From the NCBI GenBank assembly GCA_032173965.1, contig CM063284.1, forward strand, positions 110,644,410 to 110,708,409: a stretch of DNA of 64,000 bases, in the 5' to 3' direction. This document shows, in pieces, positions 10,795 through 20,960 of the stretch. The notes under the pieces were generated by a model. That model did no database searches. It was not told where the DNA came from and saw only the letters and a program-made list of their open reading frames with translations. How positions within the stretch are numbered: the first letter of the stretch is position 1; each line of letters starts with the position of its first letter. Made by a program: the position numbers and the translations under genes. The DNA is from Sitta carolinensis (taxonomy: Eukaryota > Chordata > Aves > Passeriformes > Sittidae).

Positions 10795-13200
10795 ACTGTT
10801 TTCACAGAACCACAGAACCACAAAATAAGCTGAGTTAGAAGGGACCCACAAGGATCATTGAGTCCAACTCCTGGGACAGCACCATACCCAAGACTCATAC
10901 CACATGCCTGAGAACATTGTCCAAAGCACTTCTTCAACTCAGCTAACCTTGCTGCTTTGACCACTTCCCTGGGGAGCTTGTTCCAGTGCCCAACCACCCT
11001 CTGGGTGAAGAACCTTTTTCTAATATCCAGCCTAAACCTCCCCTGATGCAACTTCAGGCCATTCCCTTGAGTCCTGTCACTGGTTACTAGAGAGGAGATC
11101 ATTGTCTGCAAGTGGGACAATGTTCCCTTTCCTGACGGGTGATGCTGTGCCTGGTGTCCCCCAGGACAGGGTTGGCCCTCCTGGCTTCCAGGGCACTGCT
11201 GACTAATGTTCAGGATCCCCAGGTCTCAGTCCATGGCACTGTTTTCCAGCATCTCATTCCCCAGTCTGTGCATACATCCAGGGTTGTCCCCTCCCAGATG
11301 ACATAAACAGCACTCACCCTTTTTGAACTTCATATGATTACTGATTGCCCAGTCCTCTGAGTTGTTGAGGTCTCACTGCAGGGGCTCCCTGCCTTCAAGG
11401 CAGCAGCTCCTCCCAGTTTTGTATCATCTGTGAACTTGTCAGTATCCCTTCCAGTCCTGCATCCAAGTCATTGAAGAAGATGTTGGAGAGCTCAGGGCCG
11501 AGAATGGAGCCTTGTGGAACCCCTCTAGTGACAGTGGGAACTGATGTCACCCCTCACTATATCCCTTTGTGCTTGACGCATGAGCCAGCCACTCACCCAT
11601 CACATGCTGTGTTTGTTTATCCTGCTGTGTGCTGGATGTTTTCTTCAGAAGGATCCTGTGAGTGACAGCATGGAAAGCTCTACTGAAGTCCAAAAAGATT
11701 ACATTAATTGTCTTCCCTTGATCATCCATGTGGGTTACCTTGACAAAAAAAGGAATTCAAGTTTAAGCAGGAGTTTCTCATGACCAATGACTGTTGTCTT
11801 TCAGGTGTTTTTCAATACCTCCCAGAATAATCTTCTCCATAGCTATACCAGGCACTGAAGTGAGACTGACAGGCTTGCAGTTTCTGGGGTCCTCCTTCTT
11901 ACCCTTCTTGAAAACTGGGACAGCATCTGCCATCTTCCAGTCAGCTGAGACCTTTCCAGATTCCTGAGACGGCTTAGAAATCATTGAGAGAGGCTTTGTG
12001 ATGACATCAGCCAGTTCTTTGAGAATTCTTGGATGAACCTTCAAGCCCCATAGATTTGTAGGGATCCAGCTGGAGAAGCATATCCCACACAATTTGAGGG
12101 TTCACTGGGAGTTGATTATTTGCACAGTCATGGTCCTCCAGCTCAGGGCACTGAGACCCCCTTGGTCTGTCACCTGTGTTGAAGACAGAGGCAAAGAATT
12201 TGTTAAACACCTCTGCCTTGTCCATGTCCCTTTTGGTGAGGTGACCCTCCTCATCCTCTAATGGGACAATATTATTTCTACTGCCTTCTGCCATTTATAT
12301 ATTTGAAAAGACTCTTTTTATTTTCTTCCACTTTTCTGGCAGCTTCAACTTCGGTTGAGCTTTGGCCGCACAAATTTTCTCTCTACAGTGGCAAATAGAA
12401 TCTGTATTCTTTCCATGTCAATTAATCTTGCTTCCACTGGGCATACACCATCCTTTTAAGCCTTATTTCCAAGACAAGAATCCTGTTCAGCCAAGCTGGC
12501 CTTTTGCCTCACCTGCTTGACTTCTGAAATTTGGGAATTGCCAGCTCCTGTGCACCTTAGGAAGTGATGTTTTAAAAGTGACCCACACTGATGGACCCCA
12601 GCACCTGTAAAAACGTTTTCCCAGGGAACTTTACTTACTAATTCCCTGAGCAGACTGAAGTGTTCTCTCCTCATGTCCAGAGTTGAGGTTTTGCTGGCAC
12701 TCTCCCTTCTGTCAACAGAGATTTTAAACTTGATCACTTTGTGGTTGCTGTGGCCAAGACAGCTGCCAATCTCCACTTCACTCATGAGATCCACAATGCT
12801 GACAAGAAGATCAAGGAGGGCATCTTTCTGAGCTGACTCCCTTAGGATCTGTTTCATAAAGCTGTCATCCAGGTTATTTAGGAATCTTCTGGCCTGGGTC
12901 GTACCAGCTGTGTGATGCTCCCACTTGTTTTCCGGCAAGTTGAAGTCCCCCATAAGGACAAGGGCAGTTTACTTGGAAGAGTCCCTTAGTTCCTCATAGA
13001 ATAATTAGTTGGCATCATTTCCCTGGCTAGGAAATCTATAGTAGACTCCCACAATGACATCCACATTGCTTTTTTGTCCCTTGATCCTTATCCAGAGGCT
13101 CTCAGCTGCACCATTGCCAACTGCAAGCTCCACACATTCTAACCCTTCTATTACGTACAGTGCCACCAGGTCCTTAACCTAATTGATCTTGTTTCACAGG
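10795..13200 (-). mobile_element. Long 5'-truncated CR1 LINE with decayed ORF2
   Basis: The 3' end is at the left, with the characteristic tandem 8-mers (AGAACCAC twice, about 10805-10822) followed by a GTTAGAAGGGACCC block. Minus-strand ORF2 pieces then appear in order. The C-terminal tail ([13 protein letters not shown]) is in 10737-11120. Reverse-transcriptase fragments with VIFLDFSRAFHAVTH are at 11547-11729, and others with DWKMADAVPVFKKG and NCKPVSLTSV at 11778-12092. A linker with FNKFFASVFN is at 12007-12294. Endonuclease C-terminal text MGDFNLPENKWEHHTA is at 12456-12953. Endonuclease-like codons ESLWIRIKGQ and DVIVGVYYR continue to about 13000-13150. Stops and frameshifts separate the pieces, so it is not functional. 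CR1 is a non-LTR retrotransposon that moves by target-primed reverse transcription. Endonuclease start and ORF1 are missing. Confidence 0.9.
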
Positions 13201-13739
13201 TGAAATTTGCTCAAAATACTTTCACATTTTGCCACTGTAGTTTTACTCTGAGGTAGCCATGCTCTTTAAGTAAGAACACCATGCATATTTTGAGGTTATA
13301 TGTGTAGGGTCCCAGAACCGTCATTAGAAAAGTGCCCTTTCATAAATTGTGATATGGTAGCTTTTGAGATGGTAACATTTAGACACTGATTTAATGTACT
13401 CCATAAATTTATCCTCAAAAAATTATCAGTGTTGTTAGTGACAACTTTAAGCAGCAGAACAGTATAGATAGTACCTGCCTTCACATGACTGTTCCCTGCT
13501 ACCCAAATGCAGCTTATTACTGGAGCACACACTCCTTACACTAGTTCCTCTGTTTCTGCTAAACTGCTGAATGATTTTTACTCAATATAACCCCATCCTG
13601 AACAATAACAAGAAAAGAAAGAACATTAATGCTAAAAAGTGAACACAAACAACCAATTCCCATGACAACTAGGAACTTGTAAATAGAAGTGGGCTGCAGA
13701 TCTCCATGCCCTTAAAGAACACCTATTTCCTACCCCTCT
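13201..13739. other. Spacer between CR1 copies
   Basis: Unique-looking AT-rich sequence separating two CR1 insertions. No feature was recognised. Confidence 0.4.
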
Positions 13740-14165
13740 GCTGTGGTCCAGAACACCTTCCACTAGACTAGGTTGCTCAAAACCCCATGCAACCTGGCCT
13801 ATAACACTTCCATGGATGAGATATACACACCTTCCCCGGGCAACCTCTTCCAGTGTCTCACCACTCTCACAATGAAGAATTTTTCCCTAAAATCTAATCT
13901 AATCTAAACCTGTCCTCTATTTAATGCCATTGCCCCTTGTCTGTTGCTAACATGCCATAGTAAAATGTCCCTCTCCTGCTCTCCTGTAACTCCCCTTTAG
14001 ATACTGGAAGGCTGCTCTAAGGTCTCCCCAGAACCTTCCTTTCTCCAGGCTGAACAGCCCCAACTGTCTCAGGCTGTTCTCATAGGAGAGCTGCTCCAGC
14101 CCTCTGATCATCTTCATGTGGAACAGTGTCAAATGCTTTGCACAAGTCCAGGTAGATGACATCAG
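13740..14165 (-). mobile_element. CR1 LINE 3' fragment, internally deleted
   Basis: Reversed CR1 3' text runs from about 13740 (GAACACCTTCCACTAGACTA) through the lost C-terminal ORF2 region. That region still reads LRQLGLFSLEKGRFWGDLRA on the minus strand (ORF 13947-14162). Near 14120 the text jumps to a more 5' reverse-transcriptase region (CTTTGCACAAGTCCAGGTAG). This implies an internal deletion or a template switch, since these blocks are normally several hundred bases apart. Confidence 0.8.
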
Positions 14166-14599
14166 TAATTTACATGAAGTAAAATTGGTTCAGACCTAAG
14201 AAGAACTTTTGGGTTGGCTTGTAGGGTTCCTCTGGATGGCTGGGTTGGGTTGTTTGTTGGTCTCCTATTCTCTATGTGCTCTGCCTGGCTGGGTTATCCC
14301 TCAGGAGTGAGGAGAGGATCCCTGAACAAGGATGGTCCCTGACAACTGTAGAGCAGTGGGACACTGCCACAAGTTAGGTAGAGAATTTTGGGGCATTATA
14401 TGTAGAAATGCCCAGCACAGGGAGCCAGAGATAGTCATCATTGTGTCCTGCAAACCTCCTAGCTTGGGAGTGGAGGTCTGGAGAGAACCTCCTCATAGGT
14501 CTTACCTCCTGTAAGTAACTTGTACATTTTAGTAAAGGATGGTCTACAAAACAGCTGTTCCATATTTCCCACCCACTCTAATGTAGTCTGGTTTCAGGC

Positions 14600-14876
14600 C
14601 TGATGTTTTGCTTTTCTAATGTTCTTTCCCAGGAAAGTGTGATAAACATGAGGGATTGTTTTTATAATAATATCTATGTTATTCATTCCTTCTGAAAGGA
14701 GGGGTTTCTTCTTAATGTCCCTCTAGTTTGACCAGTGTGATTGAAGAGTTTTGCCTTTGTTTCACCAATCACATTGGTCTGTGTAAAATGGTATATAATG
14801 GAGAGCCACCCCTAATAAAGAGAGTAATTTTTAGCCTTCTGAATCACAGAGTCCGTGTCATGTGTTATTGAAAACA
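14600..14876 (+). mobile_element. Candidate solo LTR (left cassette)
   Basis: The interval has LTR-like order: CCAAT and ATTGG cores near 14764-14778, a TATA box (TATATAA, about 14792), an AATAAA signal (about 14814), then a short R/U5-like segment ending near AAAACA (14876). The left boundary is a guess. No coding or primer-binding site was confirmed. It resembles a second cassette at 15716; see findings. Confidence 0.35.
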
Positions 14877-15439
14877 GCGACACTCTAGGGCTCTCCCAAC
14901 CCTTCGTGTCAATCTGGAAACATGCAGAAAGAAATAGAAGCCTGCAAGAGTTTTCAACAACAGAGATTTAGCTGTAGTTCTGATTTTTAACTGGCTGTGC
15001 TTTTCCACAAGCAGTGCAACAAGGAGACACTAAGATGAAGATGAGAGCACTCAGAAATTATAAAAAATATGAGCCAAGGATTTCCCCTCTGTGTCTGTCT
15101 GGAGATCTACCAGAATCCCAGCATTTATCTATACCTGGACCTTGTGAGTCATTTGCTGTTAGAAGCAAGTTTAGTTAGACCTCAGAGTGCCAGTGAATTT
15201 CCTTAATCCCAGACCAAAAGCCACAATCAGTCTTAGGACAGTGAGGTTTTAGATGGAGGCAGATAGCACCATTAGCATTCTGCCCAGGCACCCCTTTGAT
15301 GCAGCCCCTCACTCTGAGCTGGGATATGGAAAGAAAGACAGAGAAGGAGCACGAGTCAGCACAAATGCTTATTTTATTTCACTCCTTTTAAGTAGTGGCA
15401 TTTCTCCACCTGTTATCCCCAGCCATTTAATGTTGTCCC

Positions 15440-15716
15440 TGAAAATAAGCCTTCTGATTTGTTTTAGTATAATAGAGTCAGTTCTCATGAATTATAAGAT
15501 AAACAAGAATCATGTTTGCATTCCTTTGTGAAAAGATATCACCTGATGGACTTCTCAAGTGACCAGTGGAGATGGAGAGGTGGTAACTTCTCTGTCCAAT
15601 CTCTAATCACTGTCCAGAAACTTATATATAGGAGGTCAACAATAAAGGAGAGAATTCTTATCCTCTGCCTGAACACCTGTGGTGTGTGTTACTGTGTGTT
15701 TCTATCTGCATCACAG
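15440..15716 (+). mobile_element. Candidate solo LTR (right cassette)
   Basis: Same order as the cassette ending at 14876: CCAATC, a TATATATA box (about 15625-15632), AATAAAGGAG (about 15641), then a GTGTGTTACTGTGTG-type tail ending CATCACA at 15716. The left boundary is uncertain, and it could be unrelated sequence with chance promoter motifs. Confidence 0.33.
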
Positions 15717-15921
15717 TAAGAATTTAATGATCACTCTCTAGTACATAAAGTAATGCAGAAGTGGCTTTAACAAGTATTATCCTAATGCTTTATCTTTTGG
15801 ATGCTTAAAAGTCTTAGAGGTACTTCTGAGACTCATCCACTGCTTCTAAAACCTGAGGGATTCACCTGAACCAATATGTTCTCTTATGCAATTATGATAT
15901 GTCTCTTCCCAAGAGGGAAAG

Positions 15922-15924
<3 letters not shown>

Positions 15925-15964
<40 letters not shown>

Positions 15965-16017
15965 AAAAACAAAAACAAAAAAAAAAAAACAAAAACAAAA
16001 AAAAAAACAAAAACCTG
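15925..16017. repeat. (AT)17 followed by A-rich (CAAAAA)n
   Basis: A pure AT dinucleotide run of 17 units at 15925-15958 is followed by A-rich sequence punctuated by single C bases to about 16017. Confidence 0.9.
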
Positions 16018-17059
16018 CACAAACACAAAAAGTCAACCAGACAATTGTATAAAAAAAATGCTTAATGTGAAGGCTGGCATGAATATTTCTATTTATGACC
16101 ACTAGCCCATAGAGAACACTGCTGCCTTAGCAAAGTCCTCACTCAGTTTACCACATACTGAACTTTGCTGTCTTAAGCTATGTATATTTTCATACATTTC
16201 TGATTGAACTTTGGATAATGCTTTCTATAAAAGAATGTAAAACTGGAGGTCTTTGTACTTCCCACAGCTATTTTTCAAGCCAGCATTGTACTTTGTTTTC
16301 TGAAATTGATATCCTCATTCAAACAAATATGTGATAAAAAATGTGTTCATGTGTGAAAAAGCCATATGCAGTGTTGAAATTCTGGCCAACTCGTTATACA
16401 GATACTACATGCTTGAGAAATGATGACTCAGTAGGGGAATTTTCCTCATCCCATAACATGCTCGACTTCATAAGCAACACTTTGCCTTCACTTCCCTTAC
16501 TGCTGCCAGGGACTGGGGAGGTAGAGATGAGCATGGACATTGGCAGGATACCTTAGAAAGATATTCTGCTGTTTCTACTGTGGGTTTGGTTTGGTTTGGT
16601 TATAAAAGGGATACATAAAGAGGTTTATACTCTCTCTGTAAGATCAAGTGCAGCCATGGAGCTTCTTAGGCTCTGATGGGAAGGAAGTGGCCGTTTTGTC
16701 CTTTGCCTTCAAGTTTGCATGATTCCCTGCTCTATAGTCACCTACTGTGTTGTGTTTAGCATGGGCAGAAAGTTACCTGTTGGCGTATTACTGACTTTCT
16801 ATTTCAGGTGTTCATTTTGGTAATTAGTAAGAGGAAACAGAAAAAAAACATAGGCTGAAACTTGTTCATCATACATAAGCTAATGTTGGCTGACCTAGTT
16901 TTTCACCTTGCTTTTCTCTATCATTTGTATTTGCACATCTGGATTCATGAAAGGGGTGGTCCTTAGCCCATCCCTTGCTACAGGCCTCAGAGAATTAACT
17001 GAAATTCAGTCAATCTGTCTGTAGATGCAGTATCCTGAGAAAACTGACAGCATGTTTGC
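16018..17059. other. Unique sequence, nothing recognised
   Basis: AT-rich noncoding sequence. A short GGTTT repeat lies near 16585-16601. Confidence 0.4.
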
Positions 17060-17286
17060 AGGAAGAGGGAAGGGAAGGGAAGGGAAAGGGAAGGGAAGGG
17101 AAGGGAAGGGAAGGAGGGAAGGGAAGGGAAGGGAAGGGAAGGGAAGGGAAGGGAAGGGAAGGGAAGGGGAAGGGAAGGAGGAAGGGAAGGGAAGGGAAGG
17201 GAAGGGAAGGGAAGGAGGAAGGGAAGGGAAGGGAAGGGAAGGGAAGGGAAGGGAAGGGAAGGGAAGGGAAGGGAAGGGAAGGGAAA
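17060..17286 (+). repeat. (GGGAA)n purine-only satellite
   Basis: About 227 bp of uninterrupted purine on the plus strand, built of GGGAA units with occasional one-base variants (GGGAAA, GGAGGAA). All plus-strand frames are open here only because the repeat lacks stop codons. Purine-pyrimidine tracts of this length can form triplex DNA and are prone to assembly error. Confidence 0.95.
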
Positions 17287-17309
17287 TAAATAAAGAGAGG
17301 GAAGGCAGG

Positions 17310-17466
17310 GAAAGAAAAAAAGAAAGAAAGGGAAGAAAGGCAGGAAGAAAGAAAGGCAGAAAAAAAGGCAGAAAGGAAAGAAAGAGAAAGAGAAAGAGAA
17401 AGAGAAAGAGAAAGAGAAAGAGAAAGAGAAAGAGAAAGAGAAAGAGAAAGAGAAAGAGAAAGAGAA

Positions 17467-17497
<31 letters not shown>

Positions 17498-17552
17498 AAG
17501 AGAGCAAGAAAGAGAGCAAGAAAGAAAGCAAGAAAGCAAGAAAGAGAGAAAG
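17310..17552 (+). repeat. (GAAA)n/(GAAAGA)n microsatellite
   Basis: GAAA-type units at about 17310-17385 lead into a regular AGAGAA hexamer array (about 17386-17488), then mixed GAAAG/GCAAG units. It is a second purine array separated from the first by an AAATAAATAAAG linker. Confidence 0.93.
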
Positions 17553-17724
17553 AAAGGAGTAATGGTGAATGATTTGGCAAGTGTAAATTTTCAATCCAAG
17601 GTTGTGAGCCAAAGGGTCAGTGCTCTGTATCTGCTGCAGGATTTCTCAGTGAATCTGTGTTGCCTCTGTGTGGGCAGACATGGCTTGCTTTTGCAATCTG
17701 CCATAAGAGACTGGTAGCCAACAA

Positions 17725-18145
17725 AGAGAGGTTCAGAGAAGGGTGACAAGAGGGGAAGCTTTGTCTTTCAATTAGATGCTTAAGTACATCAATCTATTTA
17801 GTTTAACAGAGACAAGGTGAAGGGTAGAGTTGGATATATTTATAAATTTCCTGTCTTCCTGTAGAAAAAGAATAGAAGAGTAGAAATTTGGTAATATATG
17901 GCATTTTGGTCAAGTGAAAAGAAGTCTGACAGGAACCAGTGAAATTTGAAACTAGACACATTTTAGCATGGAAGGTAATTAATTATTAGAACAATTTACC
18001 AAGGAATGTAATGGATTCTCCATCACTAGGCATTTTGAAGTTGGAAATGATTGATTTTCTCAGAGACATTGTTCATCTTGTTTCTATAGGAGTTAACTCA
18101 AAAAAACCCTGTACCCTGTATAATACAAGGGAAACATATATGATC
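17725..18145 (+). mobile_element. Ancient amniote-type CR1/L3-like LINE remnant
   Basis: Diverged text reads ATCTATTTAGTTTAACAGAG, later GAACAATTTACCAAGGAATG and GGATTCTCCATCACTAGGCA. These match from memory the 3' ORF2 region of an old CR1 lineage still recognisable in turtles and crocodilians, which differs from the avian CR1 copies elsewhere in this window. Heavily mutated, no frame. Confidence 0.68.
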
Positions 18146-18439
18146 CCAAATAATCTTTTAAGCTTTGCAATCTATAAGCTTGCACCAAATAGCTAATGCA
18201 CAGCTGCCTATGTCCTGTGTTCTCCTACTGCAACTCGTAAGTATGATTCAAACACTTTTCCCTTTGTTTACATTTGCTTAGGAAGTTGTGAAGGACTATA
18301 ACATAAACTTCTGCTCTTTGTAGGGGTAAATTTTGTCTGGCATATGGAGTCAAGGGTTTTAAGGCTGGGGAACCACTAATCTTTTGGCCTGCATACCTGC
18401 AGCACAGAGCAACCACCATTCTTCCAGTTCCTGGGGAGC

Positions 18440-19292
18440 TGATGTCTAATTGATGACACAGAACTGGGGTGAGTGACCGATACCCCTGAAGGCTGTGCTG
18501 CTGTTCAGCAGAACCTTGATTGCCTGGAATTTTTGGCAGAGAGAAACCTTAATGAAGTTCAACAAGGGCAAATGCAGTGTTCTGCATGTGGGGAGAAATA
18601 ATCCCAAGTACCACCACAGGCTGGGGACCGACCTCCTAGAGAGCAGCTCTGTGGTGAAGACCTGGGAGTCTTGGGGTTGACCATGAGCCAGCAGCGCCTT
18701 GCAGCCAGAAGGGCCAATGGAATCCTGGGTTGCATCAGGAAGAGTGTGGCCAGCAGGTTAAGGGAGATGATCTTCCTCCTCTAGTCGGCCCTAGTGAGGC
18801 AACAGCTGGAATACTGTGCCCGGTTCAGGGCTTCACAGTACAAGAGAGACAAGGAGCTACTGGACAGGGTCCAGTGAGGGACACAAAGATGATTTGGGGT
18901 CTGGGACATCTCTCTTACAAGGAGAGATTATGAGACCTGGACCTGATCAGTCTAGAGAAGACTGAGAGGGAATCTCATTAATGTGTATAAATATCTCAAA
19001 GGTGGCTGTCAAGAAGATGGTGTCAGATTGTTTTCAGTGTTGCCCAGTGACAGGATGAGGAGCAATGGCCATAAACAAAAACCCAAGAAGTTTCACCTCA
19101 ATATGAGGAAGATCTTCTTTACTCTGAGGGTGGTAGAATGCTGGAACAGGCTGCCCAGTGTGGTCATTGAGTTTCCCTCCCTGGAGACATTCTTACACCC
19201 ACACATTCCAGTGTTACCTGCTCTAGGTGATCCTGCCTTGGCAGGAGGCTTGGACTAGATCATCTCCACAGATTCCTTCCAACCCAAACATC
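18440..19292 (+). mobile_element. CR1 LINE 3' fragment with disrupted tail
   Basis: Plus-oriented CR1 ORF2 3' half: TTCAACAAGGGCAAATGCAG, then a block for ILGCIRKSVASR-like codons near 18722-18760, then ATGAGGAAGATCTTCTTTAC and GGCTTGGACTAGATCATCTC, ending in CCTTCCAACCCAAACA. The usual ATTCTRTG tail does not follow directly. A 29-bp purine-rich block intervenes (19294-19322), and only then does CTGTAATTCTGTAACTG appear. Confidence 0.88.
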
Positions 19293-19293
19293 T

Positions 19294-19322
19294 TGTTTGC
19301 AGGAAGAGGGAAGGGAAGGGAA
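19294..19322 (+). repeat. 29-bp copy of the microsatellite edge
   Basis: The 29 bases from 19294 are identical to 17053-17081, the unique-to-repeat junction of the GGGAA satellite (begins TGTTTGCAGG, ends in three GGGAA-type units). They sit inside the CR1 3' tail. Confidence 0.9.
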
Positions 19323-19339
19323 CTGTAATTCTGTAACTG

Positions 19340-20350
19340 AAAAGGCCCAAAGTTATCAATTAATATTTCTTTGTGGATTTTTTTAAATGCAGAACTAAAT
19401 GTAGATCTCTATGAACAGGACCTATTCCAAATCACCTCTTGCTGAGGGGTATGAAATCAAAAGGAAAAAATCTTTAAAACAAGCAGGGAATTTCTTTATT
19501 TCAATATATGTCCAAGATCTTCCTAGACACTGCATCAAACCACACTGTGTGAATACAGCTGAGTGTCTGTCTCTGAGCAGTGCTCAATGCAAATGTTACT
19601 TGACCTAGAAAATTACTGCTCACAAGAAGAGGAGAACCCTTTAGACATTTTGATGGTAAGTCATGGAGACCAACTATACAGAGAACTGTAAATAAACATT
19701 ACTTCAAAGTGTAGCTCTGGGCAGTTCTGTACAGTTCATCTGAAGCCATTACAACATTTGTAGCTATATAAAAGAGCCAAGATAGATGAGGGAGTGTCAT
19801 TTATTACAGCTGGAATAAATGAATATAACAGTTTTTCTAATCAAAGAGGTTAGTTACCTTTTCCTGCAAACTTTGTGTCTTTGAACTGCCACAGATACAA
19901 TGCTGCCACTCTTTCTCCACAGACAGTATTGTTAGTAGAACCTATTTTACATACAGCACTAACTACTTGAGAAATAAAAAAAACCAATGATATACACATG
20001 TGCAATTTAAAGCAAAGGTAAGCATAGCTAAAAATTATTTTATATTCTCACTTATTTTTTTAAACAAAATTAGACAACAAATTTGTTTATAAAAATAAAG
20101 CTCTTTCCCTCTGTAGCAGGTCTGGGTAGAAATAGCAGTTATAGGATCCACAGGTTGAACTATTCATGTCAGTTACTTACTTCAGAGAATAAAGTTATTT
20201 ACCTCACATAATATAACCTTTTATGAATTTTATCCATGATCAGGTTGAATCTATTCACTATAATCAAGCAATGCCTCTTTGTGAAGAAGGATCAACTCAT
20301 AACTACTCTTCTTAGTTTCGTATCAAGACATAATGAAGTGAAGACAATTA
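19340..20350. other. Unique sequence, nothing recognised
   Basis: AT-rich noncoding sequence. A TATATAAAAG motif near 19765 has no other promoter context. Confidence 0.4.
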
Positions 20351-20468
20351 AAAAAAAACAAAACAAAAATAACAACAACACAAACAAACAAACCAAACCA
20401 AACAAAAAAACAAACAAAAAAAAAAAAAAAACCAAAAAAAAAAAAAAACCAACCAAAAAACCCCCCAA
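20351..20468 (+). repeat. A-rich simple repeat with C interruptions
   Basis: About 118 bp made of A runs broken by C, CC or AAC (CAAA/CCAAA type), ending AAAAAACCCCCCAACC. Low-complexity sequence; the frame through it is Lys/Asn/Thr-rich and not a gene. Confidence 0.9.
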
Positions 20469-20689
20469 CCTTTCATTTTTACCAAACAAAAAGTAAGGGA
20501 AGAAGAACTGGACAATGAGTATCACACTAGTTTTCTGCAAAAGTTAGGTGGCATCAACACTGTAAGGAAAAGCAAAACTATTCCCCTCTCCCACTTTCTT
20601 TCTGAAGCCCAAAACAATCACTCATTTACTAAATGACTGTAATGTAGAGCTACACTTGGACTAGCATGTTAAACACCTGAATGAGGCTC

Positions 20690-20960
20690 AGCTTGCACAG
20701 GGTAGGAGTGATTCAGATATGAGTGATATGACTACTGCTGATGTGCATTAACAGCAGGGATTAGTCAGTCAGCTCCCTGCGAGTGTTCAGGTGGCAAAAT
20801 GAGCGATAAGTGGCGATGTATCGTAAGGCATTAGAGATTTTTGGAGGATGAGGGAGAAGGAGGGAAAATTGCTGCTATCTGCAGTGCAATTTAACAGGTA
20901 GTAGCAACTTGGAAGAATTAAAAAAACCTCAAAACACTCAGAACCTCAACTATTTGCAAT
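20690..20960. promoter_or_regulatory. Candidate conserved noncoding element
   Basis: Complex unique sequence retains CpGs in an otherwise CpG-poor region (GAGCGATAAG, GGCGATGTATCG). It also has a CTGCTG...CAGCAG inverted pair at about 20735-20757, repeated GTCAGTCAG and GATAAG. This texture is typical of conserved vertebrate enhancers, but conservation was not tested. Confidence 0.25.

Noticed and set aside
11547..12953. Reverse transcriptase/endonuclease frames as a host gene
   Set aside because: They are ordered fragments of one decayed CR1 ORF2 with frameshifts and stops.
17010..17717. Long Lys/Arg/Glu/Gly and Ser/Phe/Leu/Pro-rich open frames (to 230 codons)
   Set aside because: Translations of the purine microsatellites; open only because the repeat units lack stops.
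19760..19790. TATATAAAAG promoter or LTR
   Set aside because: No polyadenylation signal, CCAAT box or LTR borders in the right place.
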